Source: Lysobacterales bacterium (lineage in GTDB: Bacteria > Pseudomonadota > Gammaproteobacteria > Xanthomonadales > Xanthomonadaceae). Taken from it: a DNA stretch of 64,000 bases. The notes under the pieces are model-generated. The model was not told the origin of the DNA, searched no databases, and was given only the letters and a program-made list of their open reading frames with translations. A program made the position numbers and the translations under genes. This document shows, piece after piece, positions 1 to 9,718 of the stretch. Numbering within the stretch: position 1 is the stretch's first letter; each line of letters begins with the position of its first letter. The DNA lies in the NCBI GenBank assembly GCA_019510125.1, contig JAEKKX010000008.1, positions 62,001 to 126,000 of the forward strand. The letters are read 5' to 3'.

Positions 1-867
1 CCGCACGCGCTGATGGTGCAGGTGTTCGAGAGCCAGGGCATCGTCTTCCGCGACACCCTGATCGATCGCAGCTTCCCGCACGAGAACGCGCCGACCCGCA
101 AGCCGAGGCTCGGACTGGTGCAGCCGCTGCTGCGCGACCACGGCATCGACTGGGCGCGCTCGGCGATGGTCGGCGACCGCGAGACCGACATCGAGTTCGC
201 CGTGAATCTCGGCATCCGCGGCTTCAAGCTGAAGTCGCCGCAGTTCGGCGACGGCGTGGACTGGGCGGAGATCGCGCACGCCCTCGCCGACGCGCCGCGC
301 ACCGCGAAGGTCGTGCGCCGCACGAAGGAAACCAGGATCGAGGTCGAGGTCGATCTCGATCGCGAGGCCGACCCGGACGTGAAGACCGGCCTCGGCTTCT
401 ACGACCACATGCTGGAACAGCTCGGCAAGCACGGCGGCTTCGCGCTGCGCCTGCGCTGCGAGGGCGACCTGCACATCGACGAGCACCACACCGTCGAGGA
501 CTGCGCGCTCGCGCTCGGCCAGGCGCTGCGCGAGGCGCTGGGCGACAAGCGCGGCATTGCGCGTTACGGCTTCACCCTGCCGATGGACGAGGCGCTGGCC
601 ACCGCCGCGCTGGACTGGTCGGGGCGGCCGTACTGCGTGTTCGAGGGTGCGTTCGAGCGCGAGATGGTCGGCGGCCTCGCCACCGAGCTGGTGCCGCACG
701 TGTTCCGCTCGCTGTGCGAGACCGCGGGGCTCAACCTGCACCTGAGCGTGCGCGGCGACAACGACCACCACAAGATCGAGGCCTGCTTCAAGGCCGTGGC
801 GCGCGCGCTGCGGCAGTCGTTCCGTCGCGAGGGCGATGCCTTGCCCAGCACCAAGGGGGCGCTGTGA
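1..867 (+). CDS. hisB: HisB, bifunctional histidinol-phosphatase / imidazoleglycerol-phosphate dehydratase (5' partial)
   Basis: Catalyses two steps of histidine synthesis, dehydration of imidazoleglycerol phosphate and dephosphorylation of histidinol phosphate. The reading frame is open from base 1, so the N-terminus lies outside the window. What remains of the N-terminal HAD phosphatase includes its last motif (GDRETD). It is followed by the complete dehydratase domain with its metal-binding clusters ([17 protein letters not shown] and, near the C-terminus, DNDHHKIEA). The two-domain fusion is the form known from enterobacteria and xanthomonads. The stop overlaps the hisH GTG start. The truncation is a window edge, not a broken gene. 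Confidence 0.97.
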   Translation, partial: PHALMVQVFESQGIVFRDTLIDRSFPHENAPTRKPRLGLVQPLLRDHGIDWARSAMVGDRETDIEFAVNLGIRGFKLKSPQFGDGVDWAEIAHALADAPRTAKVVRRTKETRIEVEVDLDREADPDVKTGLGFYDHMLEQLGKHGGFALRLRCEGDLHIDEHHTVEDCALALGQALREALGDKRGIARYGFTLPMDEALATAALDWSGRPYCVFEGAFEREMVGGLATELVPHVFRSLCETAGLNLHLSVRGDNDHHKIEACFKAVARALRQSFRREGDALPSTKGAL

Positions 868-1493
868 GCGCACGCCCGAACGGCGGCGACCTGGCGTTGA
901 TCGACGCCGGTGGCGCCAACCTCGGTTCGGTGATGTACGCGCTGCGCCGCATCGGCGCCGCGCCGCGGCTGGTGCGCGACGCCGATGCGTTGGGCGATCC
1001 CGAGCGGGTGATCCTGCCCGGCGTCGGCGCCGCGGCGCCGTCGATGGCGCTGCTGCGCGCGCGCGGGCTCGACGTCGCGCTGCGCGCCAGCGAGGCGCCG
1101 CTGCTCGGCGTCTGCGTCGGCCTGCAACTGCTGTTCGAAGGTTCGGAAGAAGGCGACGTCGATTGCCTCGGCCTGCTGCCCGGCCGCGTGCGCAGGCTCG
1201 CCGGCGGTCCCGGGCTGCGCATTCCGCACATGGGCTGGAACACGCTGCGGTTCCGCCAGCCGGCGTCGCCGCTGCTCGCGGGCATCGACGACGGCGCGCA
1301 CGCCTATTTCGTGCACAGCTTCGCCGTGCCCGTCGAGGAGGCCGGCGACGCGGTGCTCGCCGACACCGACCACGGCGCGCGCTTCGCCGCGGTGGTCGGC
1401 CACGGCCGCCGCTTCGGCGCCCAGTTCCATCCCGAGCGTTCGTCGGCCACCGGCCTGCGCCTGCTCGACAACTTCCTGAAACTGCCCGCCTGA
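864..1493 (+). CDS. hisH: HisH, glutaminase subunit of imidazole glycerol phosphate synthase
   Basis: Class I glutamine amidotransferase that supplies ammonia to HisF. The 209-residue product has the nucleophile motif GVCVGLQ (Cys84) and the His-x-Glu of the triad in FHPERS (His189, Glu191). The GTG start at 864 overlaps the hisB stop (GTGA), implying translational coupling. A longer in-frame extension upstream exists but lies inside hisB and does not resemble HisH. Length is normal for the family. Confidence 0.96.
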   Translation: MSARPNGGDLALIDAGGANLGSVMYALRRIGAAPRLVRDADALGDPERVILPGVGAAAPSMALLRARGLDVALRASEAPLLGVCVGLQLLFEGSEEGDVDCLGLLPGRVRRLAGGPGLRIPHMGWNTLRFRQPASPLLAGIDDGAHAYFVHSFAVPVEEAGDAVLADTDHGARFAAVVGHGRRFGAQFHPERSSATGLRLLDNFLKLPA

Positions 1494-1517
1494 CCGCGCC
1501 CCGACGATGTGGCCCGC

Positions 1518-2261
1518 ATGACCGACGCGACCTTCACCGCCTATCCCGCGATCGACGTGCGCGACGGCCACGTCGTGCGCCTGCTGCAGGGCGACTACGA
1601 TCGCGAGACGCGCTACGCCGACGATCCGTTCGCGGTCGCGATGCGCTATGCCGACGCCGGCGCGCGCTGGCTGCACCTGGTCGATCTGGACGCCGCCCGC
1701 GCAGGCGGGTACACGCTCGCGCCGCTGCTGCGCCGGATCGCCGACGACGGCCGCCTGCGCGTGCAGACCGGCGGCGGCGTGCGCGACGAGGCCGCGGTCG
1801 CGGCGATGCTCGACGCCGGTGCGTCGCGCGTCGTGATCGGTTCGCTCGCGGTGCGCGAACCGGAGCGCGTCGTCGCCTGGTTGGCGCGCTTCGGCGCCGA
1901 GCGGCTGACGATCGCGCTCGACACGCGTCGCGACGAGACCGGCGTCTGGCGCCTGCCGGTGCACGGCTGGACCGAACATGCTCCACGCGACCTCGATGCC
2001 TGTCTCGATCTGTATCGCGACGCCGGCGCGCGCCACCTGCTGTGCACCGACATCGCCCGCGACGGCATGCTCCAGGGGCCGAACCTCGATCTGTACCGCG
2101 CGATCCTCGCCCGCGGCGACGGCTTCGCGCTGCAGGCCAGCGGCGGCGTCCGCGATGTGGCCGACGTGGCCGCGGCCCGCGACGCCGGCTGCGCCGGCGC
2201 GGTGCTGGGCAAGGCGCTGCTGGAAGGCCGGATGACGGTCGCGGAGGCGCTGGCATGCTGA
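1518..2261 (+). CDS. hisA: HisA, phosphoribosylformimino-5-aminoimidazole carboxamide ribotide isomerase
   Basis: TIM-barrel isomerase of histidine synthesis. The N-terminal [13 protein letters not shown] carries the first catalytic Asp, and [10 protein letters not shown] carries the second in the other half-barrel. The TGGGVRD and ASGGVRD phosphate-binding loops are both present. ATG at 1518 gives 247 residues, matching the usual length; a GTG nine bases earlier (1509) is an in-frame alternative. It follows hisH by 24 bases, and its stop overlaps the hisF start. Confidence 0.96.
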   Translation: MTDATFTAYPAIDVRDGHVVRLLQGDYDRETRYADDPFAVAMRYADAGARWLHLVDLDAARAGGYTLAPLLRRIADDGRLRVQTGGGVRDEAAVAAMLDAGASRVVIGSLAVREPERVVAWLARFGAERLTIALDTRRDETGVWRLPVHGWTEHAPRDLDACLDLYRDAGARHLLCTDIARDGMLQGPNLDLYRAILARGDGFALQASGGVRDVADVAAARDAGCAGAVLGKALLEGRMTVAEALAC

Positions 2262-3025
2262 GCCGCCGCATCGTGCCCTGCCTCGACGTCCGCGACGGCC
2301 GCGTGGTCAAGGGCGTGCGCTTCCGCGACCACGTCGACATGGGCGACATCGTCGAACTCGCCTGCCGCTACCGCGACGCCGGCGCCGACGAACTGGTGTT
2401 CTACGACATTTCCGCCAGCCCGGATGGCCGTTCGGTCGACGTCGGCTGGGTCGAGCGGGTGTCGTCGACGATCGACATCCCGTTCTGCGTCGCCGGCGGC
2501 ATCCGCACGCTGGAGACGGCGACGCGCGTGCTGTTCGCGGGGGCCGACAAGGTGTCGATCAACACCCCGGCGCTGGAGCGTCCCGAACTCATCACCGAGA
2601 TCGCCGAGGCCTACGGCCGCCAGTGCGTCGTGGTCGGCATCGATTCGATCCGCGAGCCCGACGGCGTCTGGCGCGTGCGCACGCATACGGGCGATCCTGA
2701 TCGCGCGCGCGCGCCGGGTCGCGCCACCCTCGACTGGGTGCGCGAGGCGCAGGCGCTGGGCGCGGGCGAGATCGTGCTCAACTGCATGGACAGCGACGGC
2801 GTGCGCCGCGGCTACGACATCGCACAGTTGCGGGCAGTGCGCGCGCTGTGCGACGTGCCGCTGGTGGCGTCCGGCGGCGCGGGCACGGTGCAGCACTTCG
2901 TCGATGCCTTCCGAGAGGCCGACGTCGACGCCGCGCTCGCCGCCAGCGTGTTCCACTCCGGCGCCATCGCCATTCCCGACCTCAAGCGCGACCTGCGCGC
3001 CGCCGGCATCGAGGTGCGTCCATGA
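2255..3025 (+). CDS. hisF: HisF, cyclase subunit of imidazole glycerol phosphate synthase
   Basis: Cyclase partner of HisH that uses the ammonia HisH releases to form imidazole glycerol phosphate and AICAR. The start [20 protein letters not shown] contains catalytic Asp11, and [14 protein letters not shown] carries the second catalytic Asp. The 256-residue length is typical. The ATG lies seven bases inside hisA, and the end overlaps hisIE as ATGA, so the run hisB-H-A-F-IE appears translationally coupled. Confidence 0.97.
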   Translation: MLSRRIVPCLDVRDGRVVKGVRFRDHVDMGDIVELACRYRDAGADELVFYDISASPDGRSVDVGWVERVSSTIDIPFCVAGGIRTLETATRVLFAGADKVSINTPALERPELITEIAEAYGRQCVVVGIDSIREPDGVWRVRTHTGDPDRARAPGRATLDWVREAQALGAGEIVLNCMDSDGVRRGYDIAQLRAVRALCDVPLVASGGAGTVQHFVDAFREADVDAALAASVFHSGAIAIPDLKRDLRAAGIEVRP

Positions 3026-3660
3026 CCGAATCCGCTTCCAACGACGCGTCGCCCGACGGCGCGACCTTCGACCCCGACGCGCTCGCCTGGGACAAGCAGG
3101 GCGGCCTGCTGCCTGTCGTCGTGCAGGACGCCGAGACGTACCGCGTGCTGATGCTCGGCTACATGAATCGCGAGGCGCTGGCGAAGACGCTGGAAACGCG
3201 GCAGGTCACGTTCTTCAGCCGCAGCAAGGGCCGGCTGTGGACCAAGGGCGAAAGCAGCGGCCACGTCCTGTCGCTGGTGTCGATCGAGACCGACTGCGAC
3301 GCCGACACGCTGCTGGTGCAGGCGCGGCCGCAGGGCCCGACCTGCCATCTCGGGACCGCCAGTTGCTTCCCCAGCGCGCCCGGCGACGTGCTCGGCGAAC
3401 TCGATGCGCTGATCCGCCGCCGCGAGGCCGAGCGCCCGCCGGGCAGCTACACGACCAAACTGTTCGAGAGCGGCGTCAAGCGCATCGCGCAGAAGGTCGG
3501 CGAGGAGGGCGTGGAGACGGCGCTCGGCGCGCTGGCCGACGACGACGACGGCTTCCTCGGCGAAGCCGGCGACCTGCTCTACCACCTGATCGTGCTGCTG
3601 CGCGCCCGCGGCTTCTCGCTGGAAGACGCCAAGCGCGTGCTGAAGCAGCGCCGCGGCTGA
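3022..3660 (+). CDS. hisI: HisIE, bifunctional phosphoribosyl-AMP cyclohydrolase / phosphoribosyl-ATP pyrophosphatase
   Basis: Carries out steps 2 and 3 of histidine synthesis. The N-terminal half has the cyclohydrolase signature ([10 protein letters not shown], the WTKGESSGH motif, ETDCDAD metal site and CHLGTASCF). The C-terminal half is the pyrophosphatase, with [10 protein letters not shown] and the KVGEEGVET helix. 212 residues. It is the last gene of the operon. About ten bases beyond its stop, a palindrome followed by a T run could end the transcript. Confidence 0.96.
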   Translation: MTESASNDASPDGATFDPDALAWDKQGGLLPVVVQDAETYRVLMLGYMNREALAKTLETRQVTFFSRSKGRLWTKGESSGHVLSLVSIETDCDADTLLVQARPQGPTCHLGTASCFPSAPGDVLGELDALIRRREAERPPGSYTTKLFESGVKRIAQKVGEEGVETALGALADDDDGFLGEAGDLLYHLIVLLRARGFSLEDAKRVLKQRRG

Positions 3661-3668
3661 AATTCCCC

Positions 3669-3733
3669 GGTAGAGCGGCCTTCAGGCCGCTGCTTTTTCG
3701 ATCAACACCAGCGGCCTGAAGGCCGCTCTACCG
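3669..3733. repeat. GTAG-type palindromic repeat pair downstream of the his operon
   Basis: Two inverted copies of a GTAGAGCGGCCTTCAGGCCG-type unit face each other across a short spacer, each itself an internal hairpin. The first arm is followed by CTTTTT, so it may also act as an intrinsic terminator for hisIE. The same unit recurs at 3790-3812 and 46518-46589. The GTAG-headed format resembles the REP-like elements described in Stenotrophomonas and its relatives. Confidence 0.8.
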
Positions 3734-3789
3734 GAGCGCGCCGGCGGGGCTGCCTCGCGACGCTGCCCTTGGCTTCCGCGGGAGATGCC

Positions 3790-3812
3790 GCGGCCTGAAG
3801 GCCGCTCTACCG
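3790..3812. repeat. Single half-copy of the GTAG-type repeat
   Basis: One arm of the same repeat (GCGGCCTGAAGGCCGCTCTA followed by CCG) stands alone between the repeat pair and the end of the convergent diguanylate cyclase gene. It lies about 20 bases beyond that gene's stop codon. Confidence 0.7.
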
Positions 3813-3832
3813 AGCCGGGTCGATGGCGGGCC

Positions 3833-5674
3833 TCAGGCCGCCGTGATCGACGTGCGCACGCAGTCGCGGCCGTTGGCCTTGGCGGCGTAGAGCGCCTGGT
3901 CGGCGACCGACAGCGCGGCGTCGGAATCGACCTCGGCGCCCGCGTCCACGGTATGCACGCCGATGCTCGCGGACACGCGCAACTGGTGTTCGCCGCTGGG
4001 GCACGTGTCCTCCACCAGCCGCCTGCGCAGCGCTTCGGCGACGGCCACCGCGCCGCCGAGGTCGTGGCCGGGCAGGACCACCACGAATTCCTCGCCGCCG
4101 AAGCGCGCGAGCAGCGCGCCTTCGTGCGTGCGCAGGGCCTGGCCGATGCGCTGCGCGGCCCAGCGCAGGCAGTCGTCGCCGACCAGGTGGCCGTAGCGGT
4201 CGTTGATCGACTTGAAGTGGTCGAGGTCGATCATCAGCAGCGAGATCGGCCGGTTGCCTTCGCGACCTTCGCGCAGCAGCGTCTCGAAGGTCTCGTGGAA
4301 GTAGGAGCGGTTGTAGAGGCCGGTGAGGCCGTCGCGGCGGCTGGAATCGCGCAGCCGGCGATGCGCGTCCTCCAGTTGCATCAGGGTGCTGCGCACTTCC
4401 TGCGTGCGCTGCGCGACCTTGCGCTCCAGCCGCTGGTTGGCCTCGGCGGCGATGCGTTCGTTCTCGTTGCGCAGGGCGGCATAGCGGTGGCTCAGCGCGA
4501 TCGACAGCAGCAGCATCTCCATCGCCGAGCCGATCTGGACGCCGTACTCGGTCAGCATGTTCTTGGGCAGGATGCCGAACGCCAATGCGGCGATCATCGC
4601 GGTGCCGGACAGGAACACCGCCCACGCCAGCAGGAACAGCCGCGCCGGCATGTAGCCGCGGCGCACGCCCACGATCGCCGCGGCCACCACCCACAGCACG
4701 CCGACGATCACGATGCGGGTGGCCCACGGCGTCGCGACGCTGTAGGGAATCCACATCGACGCCAGCCCCAGCAGCGAGCACACGACGATGAAGCCGATGC
4801 TGACCTTGTTGCCGCGCGGGAAGCGCGTGGGCATCTCCAGGAAGGCCCGCGCGAACTGCTGCATGCCGATCATCGCCAGGCAGATCGAAGCAGGCACCGC
4901 CACGTTCGCCAGCCACGGGTCCTTCGGCCAGAAGTACTCGAAGCTGTAGCCGTTGAGCGTGAACAGCACCAGCCCGAAGGCGCTGATGTGGAACAGGTAC
5001 CAGAAGTAGTTGCGGTCGCGCAGGGTGATCCACAGCACCAGGTTGTAGACGAACAGCGCGATCAGGATGCCGTAGTACAGGCCCATCACGAACTGGGCGT
5101 CGCGCGAGAGCGAGGTGAAGGCCTGCGGGGTGTAGAGATCCAGCGGCACCTGCATCGAGCTTTCGCTCTGGGTGCGCACGAGCAGTTCGACCGGCTCGCC
5201 CAGCGGCAGGTCGATGCGGAAATTGGGGTGGCGATAGGCGATGCTGCGCGACGCGAACGGCAGGCGGTCGCCGCCGGCCTGGTGGACGATGCGGCCGTCG
5301 GGATAGCGCACGTACACGTCGATGCGGTCGAGCAGGGCGAAGCTCTGCACCAGCATCCAGTACGGCTGCTCCGCGTTGCGGTTGTCGAGCGTGGCGTGGA
5401 ACCAGAACGCGCCGGACTGGAAGCCGAAGGCGGTCTTGCCGGCCGGCACCGGCGTGAACTTGCCGCCGTCGCTGAGCCGCCAGGCGTCGTCGGGGTCGTC
5501 GACCGCGCTGGCGTCGTGGTAGTAGCTCAGGTAGGGCGTGAGCGACAGCGCGGCAGTGTCGTCGCCGAGCACGGCCGGCGGGGGCGCGGACTGCGCGGCG
5601 GCCCATGCCATGCCGGACAACGCCAGCAGGACCAGCGTCGCGACGATGCGGCGCCAGGCGCGTCGGAACGGCAT
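3833..5674 (-). CDS. Membrane-bound diguanylate cyclase with 7TMR-DISM sensor region
   Basis: Predicted to make c-di-GMP at the inner membrane in response to an extracytoplasmic signal. The 613-residue product has a signal peptide (about 1-26) and a periplasmic 7TMR-DISM extracellular-type domain. Seven or so membrane segments (about 185-390) follow, then a coiled-coil linker and a C-terminal GGDEF domain starting near DGLTGLYNRSYF. The active-site motif is GGEEF, which is compatible with activity. The usual RxxD inhibitory site just upstream is not visible (HEGA before LLARFGGEEF), so product inhibition may be weak. ATG 5674 is preceded by GGGGGA. The gene converges on the his operon. Confidence 0.9.
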   Translation of the reverse strand: MPFRRAWRRIVATLVLLALSGMAWAAAQSAPPPAVLGDDTAALSLTPYLSYYHDASAVDDPDDAWRLSDGGKFTPVPAGKTAFGFQSGAFWFHATLDNRNAEQPYWMLVQSFALLDRIDVYVRYPDGRIVHQAGGDRLPFASRSIAYRHPNFRIDLPLGEPVELLVRTQSESSMQVPLDLYTPQAFTSLSRDAQFVMGLYYGILIALFVYNLVLWITLRDRNYFWYLFHISAFGLVLFTLNGYSFEYFWPKDPWLANVAVPASICLAMIGMQQFARAFLEMPTRFPRGNKVSIGFIVVCSLLGLASMWIPYSVATPWATRIVIVGVLWVVAAAIVGVRRGYMPARLFLLAWAVFLSGTAMIAALAFGILPKNMLTEYGVQIGSAMEMLLLSIALSHRYAALRNENERIAAEANQRLERKVAQRTQEVRSTLMQLEDAHRRLRDSSRRDGLTGLYNRSYFHETFETLLREGREGNRPISLLMIDLDHFKSINDRYGHLVGDDCLRWAAQRIGQALRTHEGALLARFGGEEFVVVLPGHDLGGAVAVAEALRRRLVEDTCPSGEHQLRVSASIGVHTVDAGAEVDSDAALSVADQALYAAKANGRDCVRTSITAA

Positions 5675-5785
5675 TCGGCTCCCCCTCGGACGGATCAGGG
5701 GCGATCTTACTGCAAGGGGCCGGCGGTCGCCCGCCGGGGACGTGGGGCATAATCCTGTACCGACGCGGACAGAAATGAGGTGGGC

Positions 5786-7405
5786 ATGCGTTCGATCCTC
5801 GGCTGGGCGGCGCTGGGACTGGCCTGCGCGATCGCGGGCCTGCCCGGGCGCGTGGACGCGAAGACGCTGTCGGGCGTCGTGTTCGACGACCGCAACGGCG
5901 ACGGCCGCCGCCAGTCCGGCGAGCCGGGCGTCCCCGGCGTGGCCCTCTCGGACGGACGCGCGCTGGTCGTCACCGACGTCGCCGGGCGCTACCGGATCGA
6001 CCCCGCGCCGGGCAGCACGGTGTTCGCGATCAAGCCCGCCGGCTGGCGCCTCCCGGGCGACGACCCGGCACGCCCGGGGGCGTGGCGGCAGGTGCCCTCG
6101 AACGCGCCCATTGCGCCGAAATACGGCGGCATCCGCGCGGCGTCGTGGTCCCCGGCCTTCGACATCGGATTGCGGCGCGCGCCTGCCGCCGCCGGGCCGC
6201 TGTCGGTCCGGGTGTTCGCCGATCCGCAGCCGAAATCCCGGGTGGACGTCGATTACTACGGTCGCGACATCGTCGACAGCGTGCTCGCGGAGCCCGCGGC
6301 CGCGCCCGACGCGCGCCTGCCGCCGCCGCAGCTTGGCGCGAGCCTGGGCGACATCGTCAACGACGATCTGTCGCTGTATCCGGCGATGAACGCGCAGACC
6401 CGCCGCATCGGCGTGCCGTGGCTGCACGTCCCGGGCAACCACGATCTCGACCTCGACGTGGCGCGCGACGAGGATGCGCTGCTGGGCTTCCGCAACGTCT
6501 ACGGCCCCGACACGTTCGCGTGGGAGGAGCCGCAGGCCACGTTCATCGGCCTGGACGACGTGATCTACCGTCCCGGGCAGTCGCCGGCCTACATCGGCGG
6601 GTTCCGCGACGACCAGTTCGCGTTCCTCGAGGCCTACCTGCCGCGGGTGTCGAAGGATCGGCTGCTGGTGCTGATGATGCACATCCCGCTGTTCGAGACC
6701 GACGGCCGCGACACCTTCCGCGACGCCGATCGCGCGCGCCTGTTCGCGCTGCTGCAGGCCTTCCCGCACGTGCTGGTGCTGAGCGGCCACATGCATACGC
6801 AGCAGCACTGGCGCCACGACGCGTCCACCGGCTGGCACGGCGCCGCGCCGCTGCACGAATACAACGTCGGCGCGGCCTGCGGCGCGTTCTGGAGCGGGGT
6901 CAAGGACGCGGCCGGCATCCCGGACACGACCATGGCCGACGGCACCCCGAACGGCTACGCCAGCCTCGTGATCGGGCCCGACGCGCGCTACGCCCTGCGC
7001 TGGCACGTCGCGCGCGCCGCCGGCGACCCGACCATGGCCGTGCATGCGCCCGCCGTGCTGCGGCGCGGGGCGTATCCGGCCTGGGGCGTCTACGCGAACG
7101 TGTGGATGGGGCAGCGCGACGACCGGGTCGAGTTCCGGGTCGACGACGGCGACTGGACGCCGATGCGCCGGGTGGATGCGGCCGATCCCGACATGCTCGC
7201 CGAGAACCGGCGCGACGACGAGGCGCGCGCGCTGCGCGGCTACGATCGCTCGCCGGAGGCGACGCCGTCGGCGCACCTGTGGCGCGGCGCGCTGCCGACC
7301 GACCTCGGCGTCGGCACGCATCGGGTCGAGGTGCGCACGTCCGACGCCTGGCGCGGCGAACTGCGTGCCGGGACGACCTATCGCCTGGAGGACGCCGCGC
7401 CATGA
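5786..7405 (+). CDS. Secreted calcineurin-like metallophosphoesterase
   Basis: Predicted periplasmic or exported phosphoesterase of unknown substrate. It has a signal peptide (about 1-25) and an N-terminal beta-sandwich segment of the SdrD/Cna-B type (SGVVFDDRNGDGRRQSGEPG). The catalytic domain carries the metal motifs ADPQ, GDIVND, GNHDLD, MMHIPLF and SGHMHTQQH. A C-terminal beta domain matches the extra domain common in this subfamily. The first metal motif is D-x-Q, as in this group. ATG 5786 follows GAGGTGGG; a GTG six bases earlier is an alternative. Its stop overlaps the next gene. Confidence 0.88.
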   Translation: MRSILGWAALGLACAIAGLPGRVDAKTLSGVVFDDRNGDGRRQSGEPGVPGVALSDGRALVVTDVAGRYRIDPAPGSTVFAIKPAGWRLPGDDPARPGAWRQVPSNAPIAPKYGGIRAASWSPAFDIGLRRAPAAAGPLSVRVFADPQPKSRVDVDYYGRDIVDSVLAEPAAAPDARLPPPQLGASLGDIVNDDLSLYPAMNAQTRRIGVPWLHVPGNHDLDLDVARDEDALLGFRNVYGPDTFAWEEPQATFIGLDDVIYRPGQSPAYIGGFRDDQFAFLEAYLPRVSKDRLLVLMMHIPLFETDGRDTFRDADRARLFALLQAFPHVLVLSGHMHTQQHWRHDASTGWHGAAPLHEYNVGAACGAFWSGVKDAAGIPDTTMADGTPNGYASLVIGPDARYALRWHVARAAGDPTMAVHAPAVLRRGAYPAWGVYANVWMGQRDDRVEFRVDDGDWTPMRRVDAADPDMLAENRRDDEARALRGYDRSPEATPSAHLWRGALPTDLGVGTHRVEVRTSDAWRGELRAGTTYRLEDAAP

Positions 7406-7986
7406 CCGATCTGCCCGACGACCTGCCGGTGCTGCCGTTCGCCGACGCCGGCGCCTGGGAAGCGTGGCTGGAGGCCAACGCGACGACGAAGGGCGCGTGG
7501 CTGAAGATCGCGAAGAAGGACAGCGGCATTCCCAGCGTCACTTATGCCGAGGCGCTGGACGTGGCGCTGTGCCACGGCTGGATCGACGGCCAGAAGCGCA
7601 GCTTCGACGCGGCGTATTTCCTGCAGCGATTCACCCCGCGGCGGCCGAAGGGACTGTGGTCGAAGATCAACATCGGCCATGTCGAGCGCCTGACCGCCGC
7701 CGGTCGCATGCGCGCGGGCGGCCTGCGCGAGGTCGAGGCCGCCCGGGCCGACGGCCGCTGGGACGCCGCCTACGACGGCAGTCGCAACATGGCGGTGCCG
7801 CCGGAGCTGGCGAAAGCGCTGGCGCTGGCGAAGCACCGCAAGGCCAGGGCGTTCTTCGAGGCGCTCGACGCGGCCAATCGCTATGCCGTGTGCTGGCGCG
7901 TGCAGACCGCGAAGACGCCGGAAACGAAGGCGAAACGCGTGGAAACGCTGGTGGCGATGCTCGCCCGGGGCGAGAAGCTGCACTGA
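7402..7986 (+). CDS. YdeI/OmpD-associated family protein
   Basis: 194-residue cytoplasmic protein of the YdeI family, recognisable from WLKIAKKDSG, CHGWIDGQKRSFD, FTPRRPKGLWSKIN and the Lys-rich C-terminal helix (ETKAKRVETLVAML). Family members have been linked to peptide or envelope-stress resistance, but the biochemical role is not settled. The ATG overlaps the phosphoesterase stop (ATGA), so the two are probably co-translated. Confidence 0.85.
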   Translation: MTDLPDDLPVLPFADAGAWEAWLEANATTKGAWLKIAKKDSGIPSVTYAEALDVALCHGWIDGQKRSFDAAYFLQRFTPRRPKGLWSKINIGHVERLTAAGRMRAGGLREVEAARADGRWDAAYDGSRNMAVPPELAKALALAKHRKARAFFEALDAANRYAVCWRVQTAKTPETKAKRVETLVAMLARGEKLH

Positions 7987-8016
7987 CGGCCCGCCGGGCG
8001 ATCGACGCCCGCGGGG

Positions 8017-8988
8017 TCAGCGTTGCTTGCGGTTCGGGGTGGCGGGCGGAGCGGCGGGCGCGCCGGCTGCCGACGTCGCTTTCGTCGCCGCGCCCGTGTT
8101 TTCGGGTTTCGCCGGCGGCGTCGGCGCGGCGTAGGCGATCGGCGGCCCCGCGACCAGTTGCGCGCGCCATGCCGCGAGGATCGGCACGATCGCCTTGCCG
8201 ATCGCGATCTGCGGACGCGACGGCCTGAAACCTTCTTCGCGCTCGCGTTCGGCGATGCGCTGCTTCGCCTGCTCGAAGGCCTCGGCGAAATCGGTGGTCG
8301 CATTCAGCGCTTCGGCCAGGTAGGCGCGGCCGAAATAGGTCGCGTCCGAATCCGCGCCGCAGCCGAACGAGGGCCGGTTGCGATGCGCCGCGGTGATCAC
8401 CAGCGCGCGGTCGCCTTTGAGCAGCGGCACGAAGCCGCCGGAATAACAGGCCGAGATCACCAGCACGCGGTTGCGGATGCCGGCCTCGTCGAGCGCCTTG
8501 CGCAGCCAGGTCGGGTCGATCACGCCGATGTAGTTCGGCGCCATCCGCAGCAGCAACTGGTGCTGGGGAGTGCCGTGCATCGTCATGAACAGCACCAGGA
8601 AGTCCTGGTCCGGATCCATCGTCTTGCCCATCGCCGCCAGCGCGGCGCGCAGGTTGTCCGGCGTCGCCAGCGGATGCGGCAGCGCGCCGAGGCTGTCGGC
8701 GTGGTTGATCAGCGCGATCGTACGGCCGCCGGCGCCGAAGCGCTCGGTCATCAGCCGCTCGAAGTAGGCGGTCTCGTTGCGGAACACGTTCTCTTCGCTG
8801 TCGCCGCCGAAGCCGATGGCGTACAGGTCGGGCTGGCCGGGGCGCTGCGGCGCGAGCGCCGACAGCGCCGCCTGCAGGCGCTCGCGGTCGCGCGTGCGCT
8901 GGGTGGTGTCCGCGGGCTCGCGCGCGGCGACCGCGCCCGCGACGCAGGCCAGCGACAGCAGCAGGAGGCAACGGACGAAGCGGGGCAT
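8017..8988 (-). CDS. Secreted caspase-fold cysteine peptidase, C13 (legumain-like) family
   Basis: 323-residue protein with a signal peptide (about 1-22) and a caspase-like fold. The catalytic His is in FMTMHGTPQH (His138) and the catalytic Cys in VISACYSGGF (Cys181), the H-G / S-A-C-x-S-G spacing of clan CD peptidases. The segment YAIGFGGDSEENVFRNE is typical of bacterial C13 proteins. The tail after about 280 is low-complexity Ala/Pro-rich. It starts only 3 bases after the mtnC stop, so it is very likely transcribed with the methionine-salvage genes. Substrate unknown. Confidence 0.85.
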   Translation of the reverse strand: MPRFVRCLLLLSLACVAGAVAAREPADTTQRTRDRERLQAALSALAPQRPGQPDLYAIGFGGDSEENVFRNETAYFERLMTERFGAGGRTIALINHADSLGALPHPLATPDNLRAALAAMGKTMDPDQDFLVLFMTMHGTPQHQLLLRMAPNYIGVIDPTWLRKALDEAGIRNRVLVISACYSGGFVPLLKGDRALVITAAHRNRPSFGCGADSDATYFGRAYLAEALNATTDFAEAFEQAKQRIAEREREEGFRPSRPQIAIGKAIVPILAAWRAQLVAGPPIAYAAPTPPAKPENTGAATKATSAAGAPAAPPATPNRKQR

Positions 8989-8991
8989 GGG

Positions 8992-9699
8992 TCAGGCCGT
9001 CGTGTCGATGGCGTCGAAGCGCTCGACGCGGGCGTGTCCGTGGGTGGCGTCGCCGGTGCGCGGCATCGGATAGTCGTCGAGACGATCGACCAGCACCGTG
9101 CGCAGGCCCGCATCGCGCGCGGCGTCCAGCTCCTCGACCACGTCGGAGAGGAACAGGATGTCCTGCGGCGCGACGCCCGGATGCTGCCGGCCCAGACTTT
9201 CAGCGATGGCGCGGTAGCTGCCGGCCTCGCGTTTGTGGCCGACCTCGGTGTCGAACCAGGCGTCGAACAGCCCGGTGAGGTCGCCGGCGTCGGTGTGGCC
9301 GAAGAACAGTTTCTGCGCCGGCACCGAGCCGGACGAATACACCGCCAGCGGCAGGCCGGCGGCGTGCCAGGCGCGGAGCTGCCGCGCGGCGTCGGGATAG
9401 ATGTGCGCGGTGAAATCGGCGCTGCGGTAGCCGTCCTGCCAGATCATGCCCTGCAGCGCCTTCAGCGCCGTGTGCTTGCGGTCCTCGTCGATCATTCCCT
9501 GCAGGATCTCGACGATCACCCGATCGTCGCAGACCGCGCCGTGCTCGGTCGCGACCGCGTCCAGCCAGCGCCGCACCTCCGGCTCGTGCCCGCGCTCGCG
9601 CACGAACCCGGGCAGCGCCCGCCGCGCATACGGGAACAGCACGTCCTTCACGAACGAGATGGAGGAGGTGGTGCCTTCGATGTCGGTGAGGATGAGCAT
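8992..9699 (-). CDS. mtnC: MtnC, acireductone synthase (enolase-phosphatase E1)
   Basis: HAD-family enzyme of methionine salvage that converts 2,3-diketo-5-methylthiopentyl-1-phosphate to the acireductone. The N-terminal [20 protein letters not shown] is the E1 signature with the HAD nucleophile Asp. [19 protein letters not shown] and [13 protein letters not shown] supply the later HAD motifs. ATG 9699 gives 235 residues and starts directly at the conserved strand. An ATG at 9729 in the same frame overlaps the end of the macro-domain gene and is a possible coupled start. Confidence 0.95.
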   Translation of the reverse strand: MLILTDIEGTTSSISFVKDVLFPYARRALPGFVRERGHEPEVRRWLDAVATEHGAVCDDRVIVEILQGMIDEDRKHTALKALQGMIWQDGYRSADFTAHIYPDAARQLRAWHAAGLPLAVYSSGSVPAQKLFFGHTDAGDLTGLFDAWFDTEVGHKREAGSYRAIAESLGRQHPGVAPQDILFLSDVVEELDAARDAGLRTVLVDRLDDYPMPRTGDATHGHARVERFDAIDTTA

Positions 9700-9718
9700 G
9701 TCGAGTCGATGGTGGAGG

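Noticed and set aside
1-867. hisB considered as a truncated pseudogene
   Set aside because: The frame is open through base 1; the missing N-terminus is only the window edge.
3785-5752. 655-codon plus-strand open frame opposite the diguanylate cyclase
   Set aside because: Antisense shadow of a clear 7TMR-GGDEF gene; residues show the typical His/Gln/Asp/Arg bias of reverse-strand GC-rich coding sequence.
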